64,000 bases of DNA, taken from Mycobacteroides abscessus ATCC 19977 (GTDB lineage Bacteria; Actinomycetota; Actinomycetes; Mycobacteriales; Mycobacteriaceae). The position numbers and the translations under genes were made by a program. Positions within the stretch are counted from its first letter, which is position 1, and every line of letters begins with the position of its first letter. Below the pieces are notes generated by a model. It saw nothing but the letters and a program-made list of their open reading frames with translations. It was not told where the DNA came from and made no database searches. This document shows, in pieces, positions 24,919 to 33,244 of this stretch. Where the stretch lies: the NCBI RefSeq assembly GCF_000069185.1, contig NC_010397.1:4526001-4590000 (forward strand), read 5' to 3'.

Positions 24919-26100
24919 GTGAACCGCGGGGTCATGATGCGTATCGCAGCGTGCGGGCTGCTGGGGCTCGGTTCGGCGCTCATCATCGCTGCACTGTTGC
25001 TCAGCACGTACACCAGCAACCGGCTTGCAAAGATTCCGCTCGACTGGGACGCCACGTTGGTCAGCGAGGGCAAGGGCCGCGCGCTAGACCCAGCTTCGCT
25101 ATCCGGCCAGAAGTTCATTGCCGACCCGGACAGGCCGCTGGCGCTGCAGGAACAGATCAGCACGGTCAGTCCTGCCGATGCCACCAAGGTCGGCCTGCAG
25201 GCGGGCATCACTCTGCGCCGGACCGACAAGCAGGGTGACGCGGGCTTGGTCCTTGCCACGGTCGACACCGTCACCGTGGACCGGCATTCGGCCGAGGCGA
25301 TCTCCAGCGACGACAACCCGGGCGGCAGCGTGCAAAAGCCGCGTGCCATCGAGGACGAGACGCCGCCGACGACGATCGCACTCAAGCACGAGGGGTTGAG
25401 CTACCGGTTCCCCTTCGACACCGAGAAGAAGACGTACCAGTACTTCGACGTTGTCGCCCAGCGCGCCTTCGACGCCAACTACACCGGCGAAGAGGACGTC
25501 AACGGGCTCACCGCCTACCACTTCACCCAGAACGTCGGCTACGACGCGAACGGAAAGCTGGTGGAGCCCGTCGCCTACCCCTCGTTGTATGACAAGGATG
25601 AGGACTCCAAGGTGACAGCCCGTGCCCAGCAGTGGGGCGTGGAGGCCGAACACGAGGACGATGAGATCACCATGACGCGCTACTACGCGGCACAGCGCGA
25701 GTTTTGGGTCGACCCGGTCAGCGGCATCATCGTCAAGAGCAAAGAGCATGCACTGCACTACTACTCGCGTGACGCGCTCAAGCCCGAGGTCCCCATGGTG
25801 GACTACACCGTGCAGTCCAACGACGAGACCGTCGAGAAGCAGGTGAAGGCCGCGCGCGACACCCGCGACAGTCTCGCCATCTGGTCCAACATCCTGCCGA
25901 TCACCTTCGCCGCCCTGGGCGTCGTCGCACTGGTCGGTGGCGGACTGCTGGGGTCGTTTAGCCTGCGGGCCGAATCGGCGCTGATCGATCCTGGGCTGGA
26001 CACCGTGGATCACGGGTTCTTTGGTCGTCGCGGGCCGGAGAAACCGCCCGCCAGCGAGGCCGACACCGACAAATTCCCGTCGCCCCGAAACCACCTCTAG
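24919..26100 (+). CDS. DUF3068 / PorA-family protein (Rv0227-like)
   Basis: A 393-residue protein with an N-terminal membrane helix (about residues 8-30), a large external domain (WDATLVSEGKGRALDP, YRFPFDTEKKTYQYFDVVAQ, EREFWVDPVSGIIVKSKEH-like segment) and a second membrane helix near 330-355 before a polar tail. It corresponds to Rv0227c; the corynebacterial orthologue is needed for maturation of lipomannan to lipoarabinomannan. GTG at 24919 is chosen because AAGGAGG stands at 24901-24907; the frame opens earlier at 24844. An Rv0226-like gene follows after 10 bases. Confidence 0.85.
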   Translation: MNRGVMMRIAACGLLGLGSALIIAALLLSTYTSNRLAKIPLDWDATLVSEGKGRALDPASLSGQKFIADPDRPLALQEQISTVSPADATKVGLQAGITLRRTDKQGDAGLVLATVDTVTVDRHSAEAISSDDNPGGSVQKPRAIEDETPPTTIALKHEGLSYRFPFDTEKKTYQYFDVVAQRAFDANYTGEEDVNGLTAYHFTQNVGYDANGKLVEPVAYPSLYDKDEDSKVTARAQQWGVEAEHEDDEITMTRYYAAQREFWVDPVSGIIVKSKEHALHYYSRDALKPEVPMVDYTVQSNDETVEKQVKAARDTRDSLAIWSNILPITFAALGVVALVGGGLLGSFSLRAESALIDPGLDTVDHGFFGRRGPEKPPASEADTDKFPSPRNHL

Positions 26101-26110
26101 CCGGGACGTC

Positions 26111-27838
26111 TTGCGCCGCATAGGCCTTATCCCCCCGCTCTACGCACTGGCTTTGGCGGCGGCCGTCACCGCCCCTCTGGCTGCCCCCGGCTATCTGCTG
26201 ATTCGCGATGCCGTCTCGACGCCGCGGTCGTATGTGACCGATACCGCACTGGGTGTCGGTGAAGCCGCCCCGCGTGCCGTCCCTCAAGACTTCTTCATTG
26301 CGGTCATGACGGTGCTGGTCGACGGTGGAGTCCTGGTCAAGATGCTTCTCGCGCTGGGATTATGGCTTGCCGGATGGGGCGCGGCACGTCTTGCCGCCCA
26401 ACTGGTGCCGGCCGCGGGTATTCCGGGAGAACTAGTGGCGGCCACCATCGCCATCTGGAATCCCTATGTGGCCGAGCGGCTTCTACAAGGACACTGGAGC
26501 CTGCTGGTCGGCTATGGCTGTCTACCGTGGATCGCGCTGACCGTCATCCGGCTGCGCACGGCAACCAATCTTGGCGCTTGGTGTCCACTCGCGTTCTGGA
26601 TCGCGGTGGCCGGACTCACGCCAACGGGGACGGTGTTGGCGCTGATAGTCGGGCTTGCCGCGGCAACGGATCGCCGGTCAAGGGTTGGTGTGCTGGCGAT
26701 TTCGGTGCTCGCCGCGATGCCGTGGCTGGTGGCATCGGGGCTGGGAGCCGCCGTACCGGCCGGGGACGCGGCGGGGGTCCACGCGTTCGCGGCACGGGCC
26801 GAGCCGGGACTGGGCACCCTCGGCAGTCTGGCCTCATTGGGCGGCATGTGGAACGCGTCGGCGGTGCCCGCCTCACGCACGACCTTGTTCGCGCTGGTGT
26901 TCTCGGTGGTGCTGCTTATCGTGGTCGCGGTCGGTGCGGCGGTGTTGTGGCGCGCGCGCAAGGCTCTCGGATTGCTGGGCATAGCCGTTGCAGCCGTGAT
27001 TATTCCGGCCCTGCTGGCGACCGGGCCCGGGTTGACACTGACCACCTGGCTCATCACCGAGGTGCCGGGGCTAGGTATCCTGCGCGACGGCCAGAAATGG
27101 GTGGCGTTGGCGATGCCCGCGTACGCAGTGGCGGGTGCCGCCGCCGTCATCGCGGTGCGCGAGCGCTCTTCGCAGTACCTTGCAGCCGGACTTGCTTGTG
27201 CGGCATTGATATTCACCCTCCCAGACTTGGCATGGGGCGTCGGCGGCCGGATGACGGCGGTGAAATATCCGTCTGGATGGAACGCTGTCGCGGCCCACAT
27301 CAATGCCGATCCACATCCAGTGGCGGTGCTACCGCCGGAGACCATGCGCCAGTACCCGTGGGGGCCGTCGTCGATCCCAGTGCTGGATCCATTTCCTCGC
27401 TGGATTCGCGCCGACACGGTGAGCAGCGGCGACTTGCGTGTCGACGGGCACGATGTGCGCGGCGACGGTACTCGCGGGCGCCAGGTCGAGGAACTGCTGC
27501 GTGCCGGAGCCGCGCCGCGGGAACTAGCGGCGCACGGCGTCGGCTGGGTTGTCGTGCAGGCAGACACCCCTGGCCAACAAGCGGTTTCGTCGAAAACACT
27601 GGCACAACTCGACACGGCCTACCGCGACGGCGATATCGCGCTGTACCGGGTGCCCGGCCCGTGGAACCCCATCGCGGCACCCCCGGGCCGGCGGGCCGCC
27701 GTCATCGCGGCGCACCTGGTGTGGATCGCGTTGCTCGCGGCGGGCGGGGTCGCCGTGTTTCGCCGCCAGCACACGCGGCAGGTGGGGTCGGGTGGCACCC
27801 AGGATCCCAAGATCTGTACACCTGATTCGGACAACTGA
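26111..27838 (+). CDS. Polytopic membrane protein (Rv0226-like)
   Basis: About 575 residues with ten or more hydrophobic helices and an external C-terminal portion (about 400-540), resembling a GT-C-type or mannosyltransferase-like membrane protein. IWNPYVAERLLQGHWSLLVGYGCLPW is split here as two signature segments, IWNPYVAERLLQGHW and GYGCLPWIALTVI. I favour TTG at 26111, 10 bases after the DUF3068 stop, since the length then matches Rv0226c as I remember it; the frame is open back to 26021, overlapping the upstream gene. It is in an operon with the DUF3068 gene. No catalytic residues can be assigned with certainty. Confidence 0.75.
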   Translation: MRRIGLIPPLYALALAAAVTAPLAAPGYLLIRDAVSTPRSYVTDTALGVGEAAPRAVPQDFFIAVMTVLVDGGVLVKMLLALGLWLAGWGAARLAAQLVPAAGIPGELVAATIAIWNPYVAERLLQGHWSLLVGYGCLPWIALTVIRLRTATNLGAWCPLAFWIAVAGLTPTGTVLALIVGLAAATDRRSRVGVLAISVLAAMPWLVASGLGAAVPAGDAAGVHAFAARAEPGLGTLGSLASLGGMWNASAVPASRTTLFALVFSVVLLIVVAVGAAVLWRARKALGLLGIAVAAVIIPALLATGPGLTLTTWLITEVPGLGILRDGQKWVALAMPAYAVAGAAAVIAVRERSSQYLAAGLACAALIFTLPDLAWGVGGRMTAVKYPSGWNAVAAHINADPHPVAVLPPETMRQYPWGPSSIPVLDPFPRWIRADTVSSGDLRVDGHDVRGDGTRGRQVEELLRAGAAPRELAAHGVGWVVVQADTPGQQAVSSKTLAQLDTAYRDGDIALYRVPGPWNPIAAPPGRRAAVIAAHLVWIALLAAGGVAVFRRQHTRQVGSGGTQDPKICTPDSDN

Positions 27839-27921
27839 GCCACATCCAGCGCAACCAAGAGCGGCTGCGCCACAGCCCAATTGCCCGGCACAAAGTGATC
27901 GGCCCAAGCGTGAAAGCCCGC

Positions 27922-29421
27922 CTATCCGATGGATGCGTCTACGGGGGGCTTGGCCGCCGACGCGGCCGCCGCGCCAGAGGTAAAGCTGTAGTCGTCCAGT
28001 TCAACCGTTCGCAGTTGGCGCGCGAACTGAGTGGCGAACCCCGGGAACATGGTGGTGTTCTTGCCGTCCTCGGTCAGATACCAGCTCTGGCAGCCCGAAT
28101 TCCAGGTGGTCTTACCCAGCCGCCGCTGAATGTCTTCGTTGAACCGGTCCTGCCGGTCCTTGCGGACGTCGAGCGTCAACAGGTCCTTGGCCCGCACGAT
28201 GCCGATCGCCTGTACGATGTAGTCGATCTGCGCCTCCATGTACACCAACGCGGAATTGTGCCCGGGCCCCGAGTTGGGGCCGAACGTGAAGAACAGATTC
28301 GGGTACCCCGAAACATTCACGCTCTTGTACGCGTAGGCGCCACCCGACCATTCGTCGGCAAGCTTCCTACCATCAAGCCCTGCGATGGGGAACGGGGTAC
28401 CGGCCTTACACACGTCGAACCCGGTCGCGAACACAATGCAATCCACATCGTGTTCGATGCCGTCTGCCGTGCGAATCCCGTTGGGCGACAATGTCGCGAT
28501 CGGCCACGTGATCAGCTTGCAGTTGTCCTTCTCCAGCGCCGCGTAGTAGTCGCTGGTCATCAACATCCGCTTGCACCCCGCACGGAAATCCGGGGTCAAT
28601 TGACGGCGGACCCACGGATCGCTGATCTGTCGACGCAGGTTCGCCTTCGCGATCCATTGGATGAGCGTGGTGACCGGGGTATCCCAGACCATACCCACCG
28701 CGGCAGCCTCGTGCGTCCAGTACCAGGCCTGACGGGCCAGATTCTGAACCGCTGGACTACTACCGAAAACCCTTTGCGCCCAATCAGGATGCTGGAAGTC
28801 CAACCGCGGCAACACCCAGCCGGGCGTCCGCTGGAAGACCTTGACCCGGGCTGCCGTCTTGACCAGCTCCGGAATGATCTGTACGCCACTGGCTCCGGTA
28901 CCGATCACCGCGACATGCTTACCGCTCATCTCGTAGTCATGGTCCCAGCGCGCACTGTGAATCTTGTGCCCGGTGTAGCTGTCGAGCCCACGGATATCGG
29001 GCCAGCTGACATTGGCCAGCGGTCCGGCTGCCATCACGGCGCAACGCCCGGTGAAGATCTCACCGGCGGCGGTATCGGCGGTCCACATCCCGGTGCTGTC
29101 GTCGAATGTCAGCCCGGTGACATCGACACCGAATTTGATGAAGCGTCGCAGCTGGTGTTTGTCGACCATGCGCTGGATATAGCCGAGGATCTCCGAGCCG
29201 CCCGAGTACGCCCTGGACCATTGCGGGTTCTGTTCGAAGGAATACGAGTAGAGCAGCGACGGGATATCGCAGGCTGCTCCGGGGTAGGAGTTGTCGCGCC
29301 AGGTGCCGCCGACATCGTCGCCGCGCTCCAGGATGACAAAATCCTCGATTCCCTTCTCCAGTAGGCGAATAGCAGTGCCCAGACCGGCGAAGCCCGCACC
29401 GACGATCAGTACCTCGGTCAT
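27922..29421 (-). CDS. Flavin-containing Baeyer-Villiger-type monooxygenase
   Basis: A 499-residue FAD/NADPH enzyme. The FAD Rossmann motif is at the start (VLIVGAGFAGLGTAIRLLEK), followed by VGGTWRDNSYPGAACDIPS, typical of Baeyer-Villiger and MymA/EthA-like monooxygenases. The fingerprint FxGxxxHxxxW appears as YTGHKIHSARW (Tyr for Phe), and the NADPH motif as VAVIGTGASGVQIIPEL. It oxidises ketones, thioethers or similar groups; the substrate is unknown. Translation overlaps the upstream di-iron gene by 4 bases (ATGA), and an SDR gene lies before that, so the three form an operon that could oxidise an alcohol to a ketone and then to an ester. Confidence 0.88.
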   Translation of the reverse strand: MTEVLIVGAGFAGLGTAIRLLEKGIEDFVILERGDDVGGTWRDNSYPGAACDIPSLLYSYSFEQNPQWSRAYSGGSEILGYIQRMVDKHQLRRFIKFGVDVTGLTFDDSTGMWTADTAAGEIFTGRCAVMAAGPLANVSWPDIRGLDSYTGHKIHSARWDHDYEMSGKHVAVIGTGASGVQIIPELVKTAARVKVFQRTPGWVLPRLDFQHPDWAQRVFGSSPAVQNLARQAWYWTHEAAAVGMVWDTPVTTLIQWIAKANLRRQISDPWVRRQLTPDFRAGCKRMLMTSDYYAALEKDNCKLITWPIATLSPNGIRTADGIEHDVDCIVFATGFDVCKAGTPFPIAGLDGRKLADEWSGGAYAYKSVNVSGYPNLFFTFGPNSGPGHNSALVYMEAQIDYIVQAIGIVRAKDLLTLDVRKDRQDRFNEDIQRRLGKTTWNSGCQSWYLTEDGKNTTMFPGFATQFARQLRTVELDDYSFTSGAAAASAAKPPVDASIG

Positions 29422-30341
29422 CGCGACACCGGCTCGTAGGTCAGTTCCTGCGACCACGTCGGGGTCTTGCCCAGCACCTTGATCGGGAACAGGTCAATGG
29501 CCTTACCCATGGATTCGGAGACAAACTGGAATGGTTGGGTCTGGTTGATGGCGATACGTGCGTGGTACTTGATGAGGTGATACGCCGGCAACCTACGGGT
29601 GTTCTCGCTACGCTCGCCGACGTTCTCGTACCTCTTGATCGCGTTGTACAGCTTTTCTTCGGAAAGACCCATCGCCGAGATGTTGGTGACCATCCGGGTA
29701 AGCAGGGGCGAGTAGACCAACAGTCCCAACATCACCGACGGTTTGACGAAGGTACCGACGGTTTCGATGATGAGCTGGCGCATGGAGCTGGCCCCCAGCA
29801 TGTCCAAGACTTGGAATCCCACTGCCAGATGCCGGGATTCGTCACTATTGATGTGACGGAACACCTCGTGGCATACCGGGTCGTTGACCTCGTCGAGCAG
29901 GAACTTGACCAACGCCCCGTCCAGGGCGGTCTCCAGCGAAGGAATCACCGTGCCCAACGACGCCAACGACAGGCTGTCGCTGTAACGATCGAGCCATTCG
30001 ATGACAAGCCGGATGTTCTTGTTGGGCACCGGCATTTCGCCTTCTTCGATCATTCCCCAACGGCGCATGAGAGCCAGTTCGGCGTTGGCGTGCCGCTGCT
30101 CCTCGGCATGAAAGTAAGTGTAGATTTGCTTGAGATCTTCGTCGGGCGCCTTCTTGGCCAGTGCCGCGAACCCGCGCGCACCCACATTCTCGATCCACAC
30201 CAGGTCGGACATGAACTCCTTGAGCGTGGGGCGTTGCTCCTCGGTGACTTGGTCAGCACCTGGTGCGTCCCAGTCGATGTCGGCCAGTGCCCACTGCTTG
30301 TCCTTGATGGTCGCAAGAATGCTGTCGAGTGCGATTGCCAT
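29418..30341 (-). CDS. Ferritin-like di-iron protein
   Basis: A 307-residue helical protein with the carboxylate-bridged di-iron pattern: Glu in VWIENVGARG, ExxH in FHAEEQRHANAE, Glu in IPSLETALDG, and EVFRHINSDESRHLAVGF (Glu plus DExRH). This is the pattern of ferritin-like oxygenases and desaturases, so O2-dependent hydroxylation or desaturation is likely. It is encoded between an SDR and a Baeyer-Villiger-type monooxygenase, 16 bases after the SDR and overlapping the monooxygenase by 4 bases. ATG at 30341 is preferred; sequence further upstream lies in the SDR gene. Confidence 0.8.
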   Translation of the reverse strand: MAIALDSILATIKDKQWALADIDWDAPGADQVTEEQRPTLKEFMSDLVWIENVGARGFAALAKKAPDEDLKQIYTYFHAEEQRHANAELALMRRWGMIEEGEMPVPNKNIRLVIEWLDRYSDSLSLASLGTVIPSLETALDGALVKFLLDEVNDPVCHEVFRHINSDESRHLAVGFQVLDMLGASSMRQLIIETVGTFVKPSVMLGLLVYSPLLTRMVTNISAMGLSEEKLYNAIKRYENVGERSENTRRLPAYHLIKYHARIAINQTQPFQFVSESMGKAIDLFPIKVLGKTPTWSQELTYEPVSR

Positions 30342-30357
30342 CGTTCTTCCTTCCTGG

Positions 30358-31200
30358 TCAGTTTCCGCGCTGGCGGGAGAATCGTTCGGCGATGCCGAGT
30401 GCCTTGGTATAGGTGTCAGGGGCCAGGCGCTTGGCCTGCCACATGAACCGGGCGTCGAACTGCGGGAGCACGTAGAGCTGGCCCCTGTCATGTGCGTCGA
30501 GGCACCCACGAGCCACCGAGTCTGCCGAAACACCAGTCCATTTCATGGCGGTAGCGGCCAGACGGGCTGCGGACTCCTCGATGATGCCACTGTCTACGAT
30601 GCTGGTCTTGACAAAGGTCGGGCACAGGACCGTCACGGCCACACCGGTACCGCTGAGCTCGGCGGCAAGCGTCTCCGAGAGCGCCAGTACGCCGGCCTTA
30701 CTGACGTTGTAGGCCCCCATGCGCGGTGCGGCCGCGAAGCTCGCCGCCGAGGCGACGTTGATGATCCCGCCACGTCCCAGCGCCCGCAGACGCGGCGCGA
30801 AAACGTGGCTACCGTGGATGACACCCCATAGGTTCACCCCGAGTGTCTTCTGCCAATCGGCAAGCGGGGCCGCGCCGACAACCTGACCGCCCGCACCGAT
30901 GCCCGCGTTGTTGATCACCAGATCACTGGGTTTCCCAAACCATTCCTCGGCGGTGTCGGCCAGGGCTTCCACCTCGTCGAACACCGATACATCACAGGCG
31001 GCCTCGATGGCACGCTCCCCGATCAGCGCGGCGGTCTCCTTCGCGCCGGGCAGGTCCACATCGGCGCACACCACCCGTCCGCCTCGGCGAGCCAGTTCCA
31101 CAGCGAATGCCCGGCCGATACCGCTGGCCGCACCGGTGACCACCGCATCCACCTTGCGCGTGCGGCGCTCGCCACGCCCGAACCCCAAAAGGCTCACCAC
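30358..31200 (-). CDS. Short-chain dehydrogenase/reductase
   Basis: A 280-residue classical SDR: NAD(P)-binding VVTGAASGIGRAFAVELA, INNAGIGAGGQ, catalytic Ser in INVASAASFAAAP and YNVSK (Tyr/Lys) in MGAYNVSKAGVL. The C-terminus has a 40-residue extension ending in RQRGN, as in several mycobacterial SDRs associated with MymA-like monooxygenases. It is the first gene of the SDR/di-iron/monooxygenase operon. Two GTG codons (31200, 31197) are possible starts. A TetR gene is divergent 95 bases away and probably regulates it. Confidence 0.85.
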   Translation of the reverse strand: MVSLLGFGRGERRTRKVDAVVTGAASGIGRAFAVELARRGGRVVCADVDLPGAKETAALIGERAIEAACDVSVFDEVEALADTAEEWFGKPSDLVINNAGIGAGGQVVGAAPLADWQKTLGVNLWGVIHGSHVFAPRLRALGRGGIINVASAASFAAAPRMGAYNVSKAGVLALSETLAAELSGTGVAVTVLCPTFVKTSIVDSGIIEESAARLAATAMKWTGVSADSVARGCLDAHDRGQLYVLPQFDARFMWQAKRLAPDTYTKALGIAERFSRQRGN

Positions 31201-31220
31201 GAGGCCACCTCAGCACACTT

Positions 31221-31257
31221 TGGTGGCACCTGCCATAACTGACTGCACATGCCACCA
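31221..31257. promoter_or_regulatory. Inverted repeat between SDR operon and TetR gene
   Basis: TGGTGGCA (31221-31228) and TGCCACCA (31250-31257), perfect 8-base arms separated by 21 bases, filling most of the divergent region. It could be a pair of half-sites, or two operators, for the adjacent TetR protein. Confidence 0.45.
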
Positions 31258-31295
31258 CTTTGACCTACGGTGCGCGCGGCTGTCAACATGGGGCG

Positions 31296-31928
31296 ATGGC
31301 GGCATCACCGGGTTTATGGGGCGGACGTACCGCGGCGCAGCGCCGTGCTGAACGCCGAGAGCGACTGGTCGGCGCCGCCCAGGAAATCTGGATCGAACAG
31401 GGCTGGGCCGCCGTCACCATGCGGGGCGTGTGCGCCCGAACCTCATTGAACGACCGGTACTTCTATGAGGACTTCGCCGATCGCGAGGATCTGCTTGCCG
31501 CCGTCTGGGACGGCGTGCGCGACGAACTCATCGCGCAGATCTCTGCCATCGTCGCGGAGGACCCCGACCGTCCCCCACTGGACACCCTCCGCAAGACAAT
31601 CACCCTTGTGGTCGAACGGGTTTCCGGCGACCCGGGTTGGGCAGACATCATCTTTGTCCGGCACGTCGGTAGCGCCGTGCTGGAGCAGCGGCGGATAGAT
31701 CTGCTGCATCAAGCCACCGCGGTTCTGATCGCCGCCGCCGAACCCTATCTGGTGAAGAACATCGATCGAACCGGCTTCCGGATGGACACCCTGGTCGGCA
31801 TCGGCGGGTTCAGTGAGCTGGTCAACGCTTGGCGCTCTGGGCTTCTCGACGTCAGCGCCGATGAGCTGATCGAGCACAGTACGCGGATCGGGGCCACGCT
31901 AGCTTCGCGGTATCTCGCGGCCGGCTAG
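31296..31928 (+). CDS. TetR-family transcriptional regulator
   Basis: A 210-residue TetR protein with an N-terminal helix-turn-helix (RERLVGAAQEIWIEQGWAAV, TMRGVCARTSLNDRYFYEDFADREDLL) and a helical ligand domain. It is divergent from the SDR/di-iron/monooxygenase operon with an inverted repeat between, the usual layout for a local repressor. ATG at 31296 begins 20 residues before the first HTH helix; the frame opens at 31260. The effector is unknown, possibly the operon's substrate. Confidence 0.85.
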   Translation: MAASPGLWGGRTAAQRRAERRERLVGAAQEIWIEQGWAAVTMRGVCARTSLNDRYFYEDFADREDLLAAVWDGVRDELIAQISAIVAEDPDRPPLDTLRKTITLVVERVSGDPGWADIIFVRHVGSAVLEQRRIDLLHQATAVLIAAAEPYLVKNIDRTGFRMDTLVGIGGFSELVNAWRSGLLDVSADELIEHSTRIGATLASRYLAAG

Positions 31929-31934
31929 ACGAAA

Positions 31935-33116
31935 TCAGGCCGGAATCTCAACCTGCGGGGCAATCTCCGGTTCGGCACCGATGATGCCCGAGATCGGAGC
32001 CCCATCCATTGCCGCCTTGAGCACGGCCGAGACGCCGGCCGCGCTGCGCCGCCATGAGAGGTCGGCACAGCGAGCTCGTGCCGCTTCACCCATGCGGTAA
32101 CGAAGCTTGTTGTCTGCCAACAGAGTCGCGGTATGCCGGACAAACTCATCCTGATCACGGCACAAAAGACCCGTGATGCCATCGGTGACCGAGTCGGTGA
32201 GCCCGCCGGAGGATCGATAGCCGACCGTGGGCACTCCGTGCTGCGCGGCCTCGGTGACGGCCAGGCCCCAACCCTCCTTGCGGGACGGCATCAGGTGCAC
32301 CCAGGCGCGCTGCAGCACCTGATGCTTCGATTCCTCGTCAAGGTACCCATGGAAAGTCACCGCATCGGAAACTCCAAGTCGGGCAGCATATTCCACCAGA
32401 GGATCCATCCACCAACCATCGCCGACCACATCGAGATGCACGTCGGGCACGTGGTCACGCAACACCGCCAGGGTTGTCAGCGCGTGCTCGATCTGCTTGT
32501 GCGGTACCAGCCGCGAGAGCACCACGGCACGGGGGGTCTCACTGCGCACGTTCATCGCGTCACCGGCGATGCGGGGATCGGTCTGGTCGACGCCGTTGCG
32601 CACCACCGCTATCCGGCCGGCTTCCACGCCCAGGGCCACCAGATCCGACGCGGACGGCTGCGAGACCGTCAGATACTGATTGCGCCGGTGCATCCGAGGA
32701 GACAAACGCGATTCCAGCCACCAGCCCAGCCTGCCGACGAGCGGTCCTGCCACCGGCCACTGTTCCCGATGGCAGTGGTGCACCAGCACCACCACCGGCG
32801 CGGGCGCAACCGTACTCGCGAAGAAGGGGATGCCGTTTTGCGTGTCGATAACGACGTCAGGGCGCACATCACGCAGCGCGCCCAAACCCAGACGACTGGC
32901 CAACAACGACAGCAACGCCCGTGGGTACACCGTGAAACGGCCGCCGGCCCGCGAGATATGGACCCCGTCCACCACCTCGCGGCGGGGTGCGCCCGGGTGG
33001 GCGGCACATCGCAAGGTCACCTTGACCCCGGATGCGGCCAGCTCCGCGCCAATGCGTTGCAGGTATGTCTCACTGCCGCCGCCCTGCGGATGGGCAGTGT
33101 CTCGCCAACACAGCAT
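31935..33116 (-). CDS. GT4-family glycosyltransferase (Rv0225-like)
   Basis: A 393-residue GT-B glycosyltransferase: N-terminal acceptor domain (GGGSETYLQRIGAELA, VVDGVHISR, VIDTQNGIPFF), then the C-terminal donor domain with VVLSRLVPHKQIEHAL, VGDGWWMDPL and the EGWGLAVTEAAQHGVP motif that binds the nucleotide sugar. It lies in the Rv0224-Rv0228-like envelope cluster, so a mannosyl or glucosyl transfer in cell-envelope assembly is likely; the acceptor is not known. ATG at 33116 is chosen for the ribosome binding site GGGAGG just upstream; the frame opens at GTG 33164. The initiation region is inside a strong hairpin. Confidence 0.8.
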   Translation of the reverse strand: MLCWRDTAHPQGGGSETYLQRIGAELAASGVKVTLRCAAHPGAPRREVVDGVHISRAGGRFTVYPRALLSLLASRLGLGALRDVRPDVVIDTQNGIPFFASTVAPAPVVVLVHHCHREQWPVAGPLVGRLGWWLESRLSPRMHRRNQYLTVSQPSASDLVALGVEAGRIAVVRNGVDQTDPRIAGDAMNVRSETPRAVVLSRLVPHKQIEHALTTLAVLRDHVPDVHLDVVGDGWWMDPLVEYAARLGVSDAVTFHGYLDEESKHQVLQRAWVHLMPSRKEGWGLAVTEAAQHGVPTVGYRSSGGLTDSVTDGITGLLCRDQDEFVRHTATLLADNKLRYRMGEAARARCADLSWRRSAAGVSAVLKAAMDGAPISGIIGAEPEIAPQVEIPA

Positions 33117-33143
33117 GAGGACCTCCCGTGGGAGGTCCTGCTG
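33111..33143 (-). promoter_or_regulatory. Hairpin covering the ribosome binding site of the GT4 gene
   Basis: Self-complementary DNA: ten-base arms AGGACCTCCC (33118-33127) and GGGAGGTCCT (33130-33139) around GT, extended by CAGC/GCTG with three bulged bases. In the minus-strand transcript the 3' arm contains GGGAGG, and the start codon lies immediately after it, so initiation would be occluded when the hairpin forms. If translation starts at 33164, this sequence is coding and the effect would be different. Confidence 0.5.
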
Positions 33144-33171
33144 ATCTGACAGTTCGCTAAACACCGTTAAG

Positions 33172-33191
33172 CACCCTAGGCCGTTAGGGTG
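33172..33191. promoter_or_regulatory. Inverted repeat between GT4 and methyltransferase genes
   Basis: CACCCTA-N6-TAGGGTG, perfect 7-base arms, in the divergent region. TAGGGT (33185-33190) is also a possible -10 element for the methyltransferase gene, and GTTAGGGT is shared with the DUF3068 promoter region at 24827-24834. Confidence 0.4.
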
Positions 33192-33244
33192 GGCCTCCAG
33201 AAATTTCTGTCATTCTCAAGAGGAACCGAGCAGGACGGGAGCCC

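Noticed and set aside
26362..27825. Frame-shifted open frame of 487 codons inside the Rv0226-like gene
   Set aside because: Arg/Gly-rich translation without membrane helices; the annotated frame gives a normal polytopic protein.
27895..29364. Open frame of 489 codons opposite the flavin monooxygenase
   Set aside because: The minus-strand frame has clear FAD and NADPH motifs; the plus-strand translation has none.
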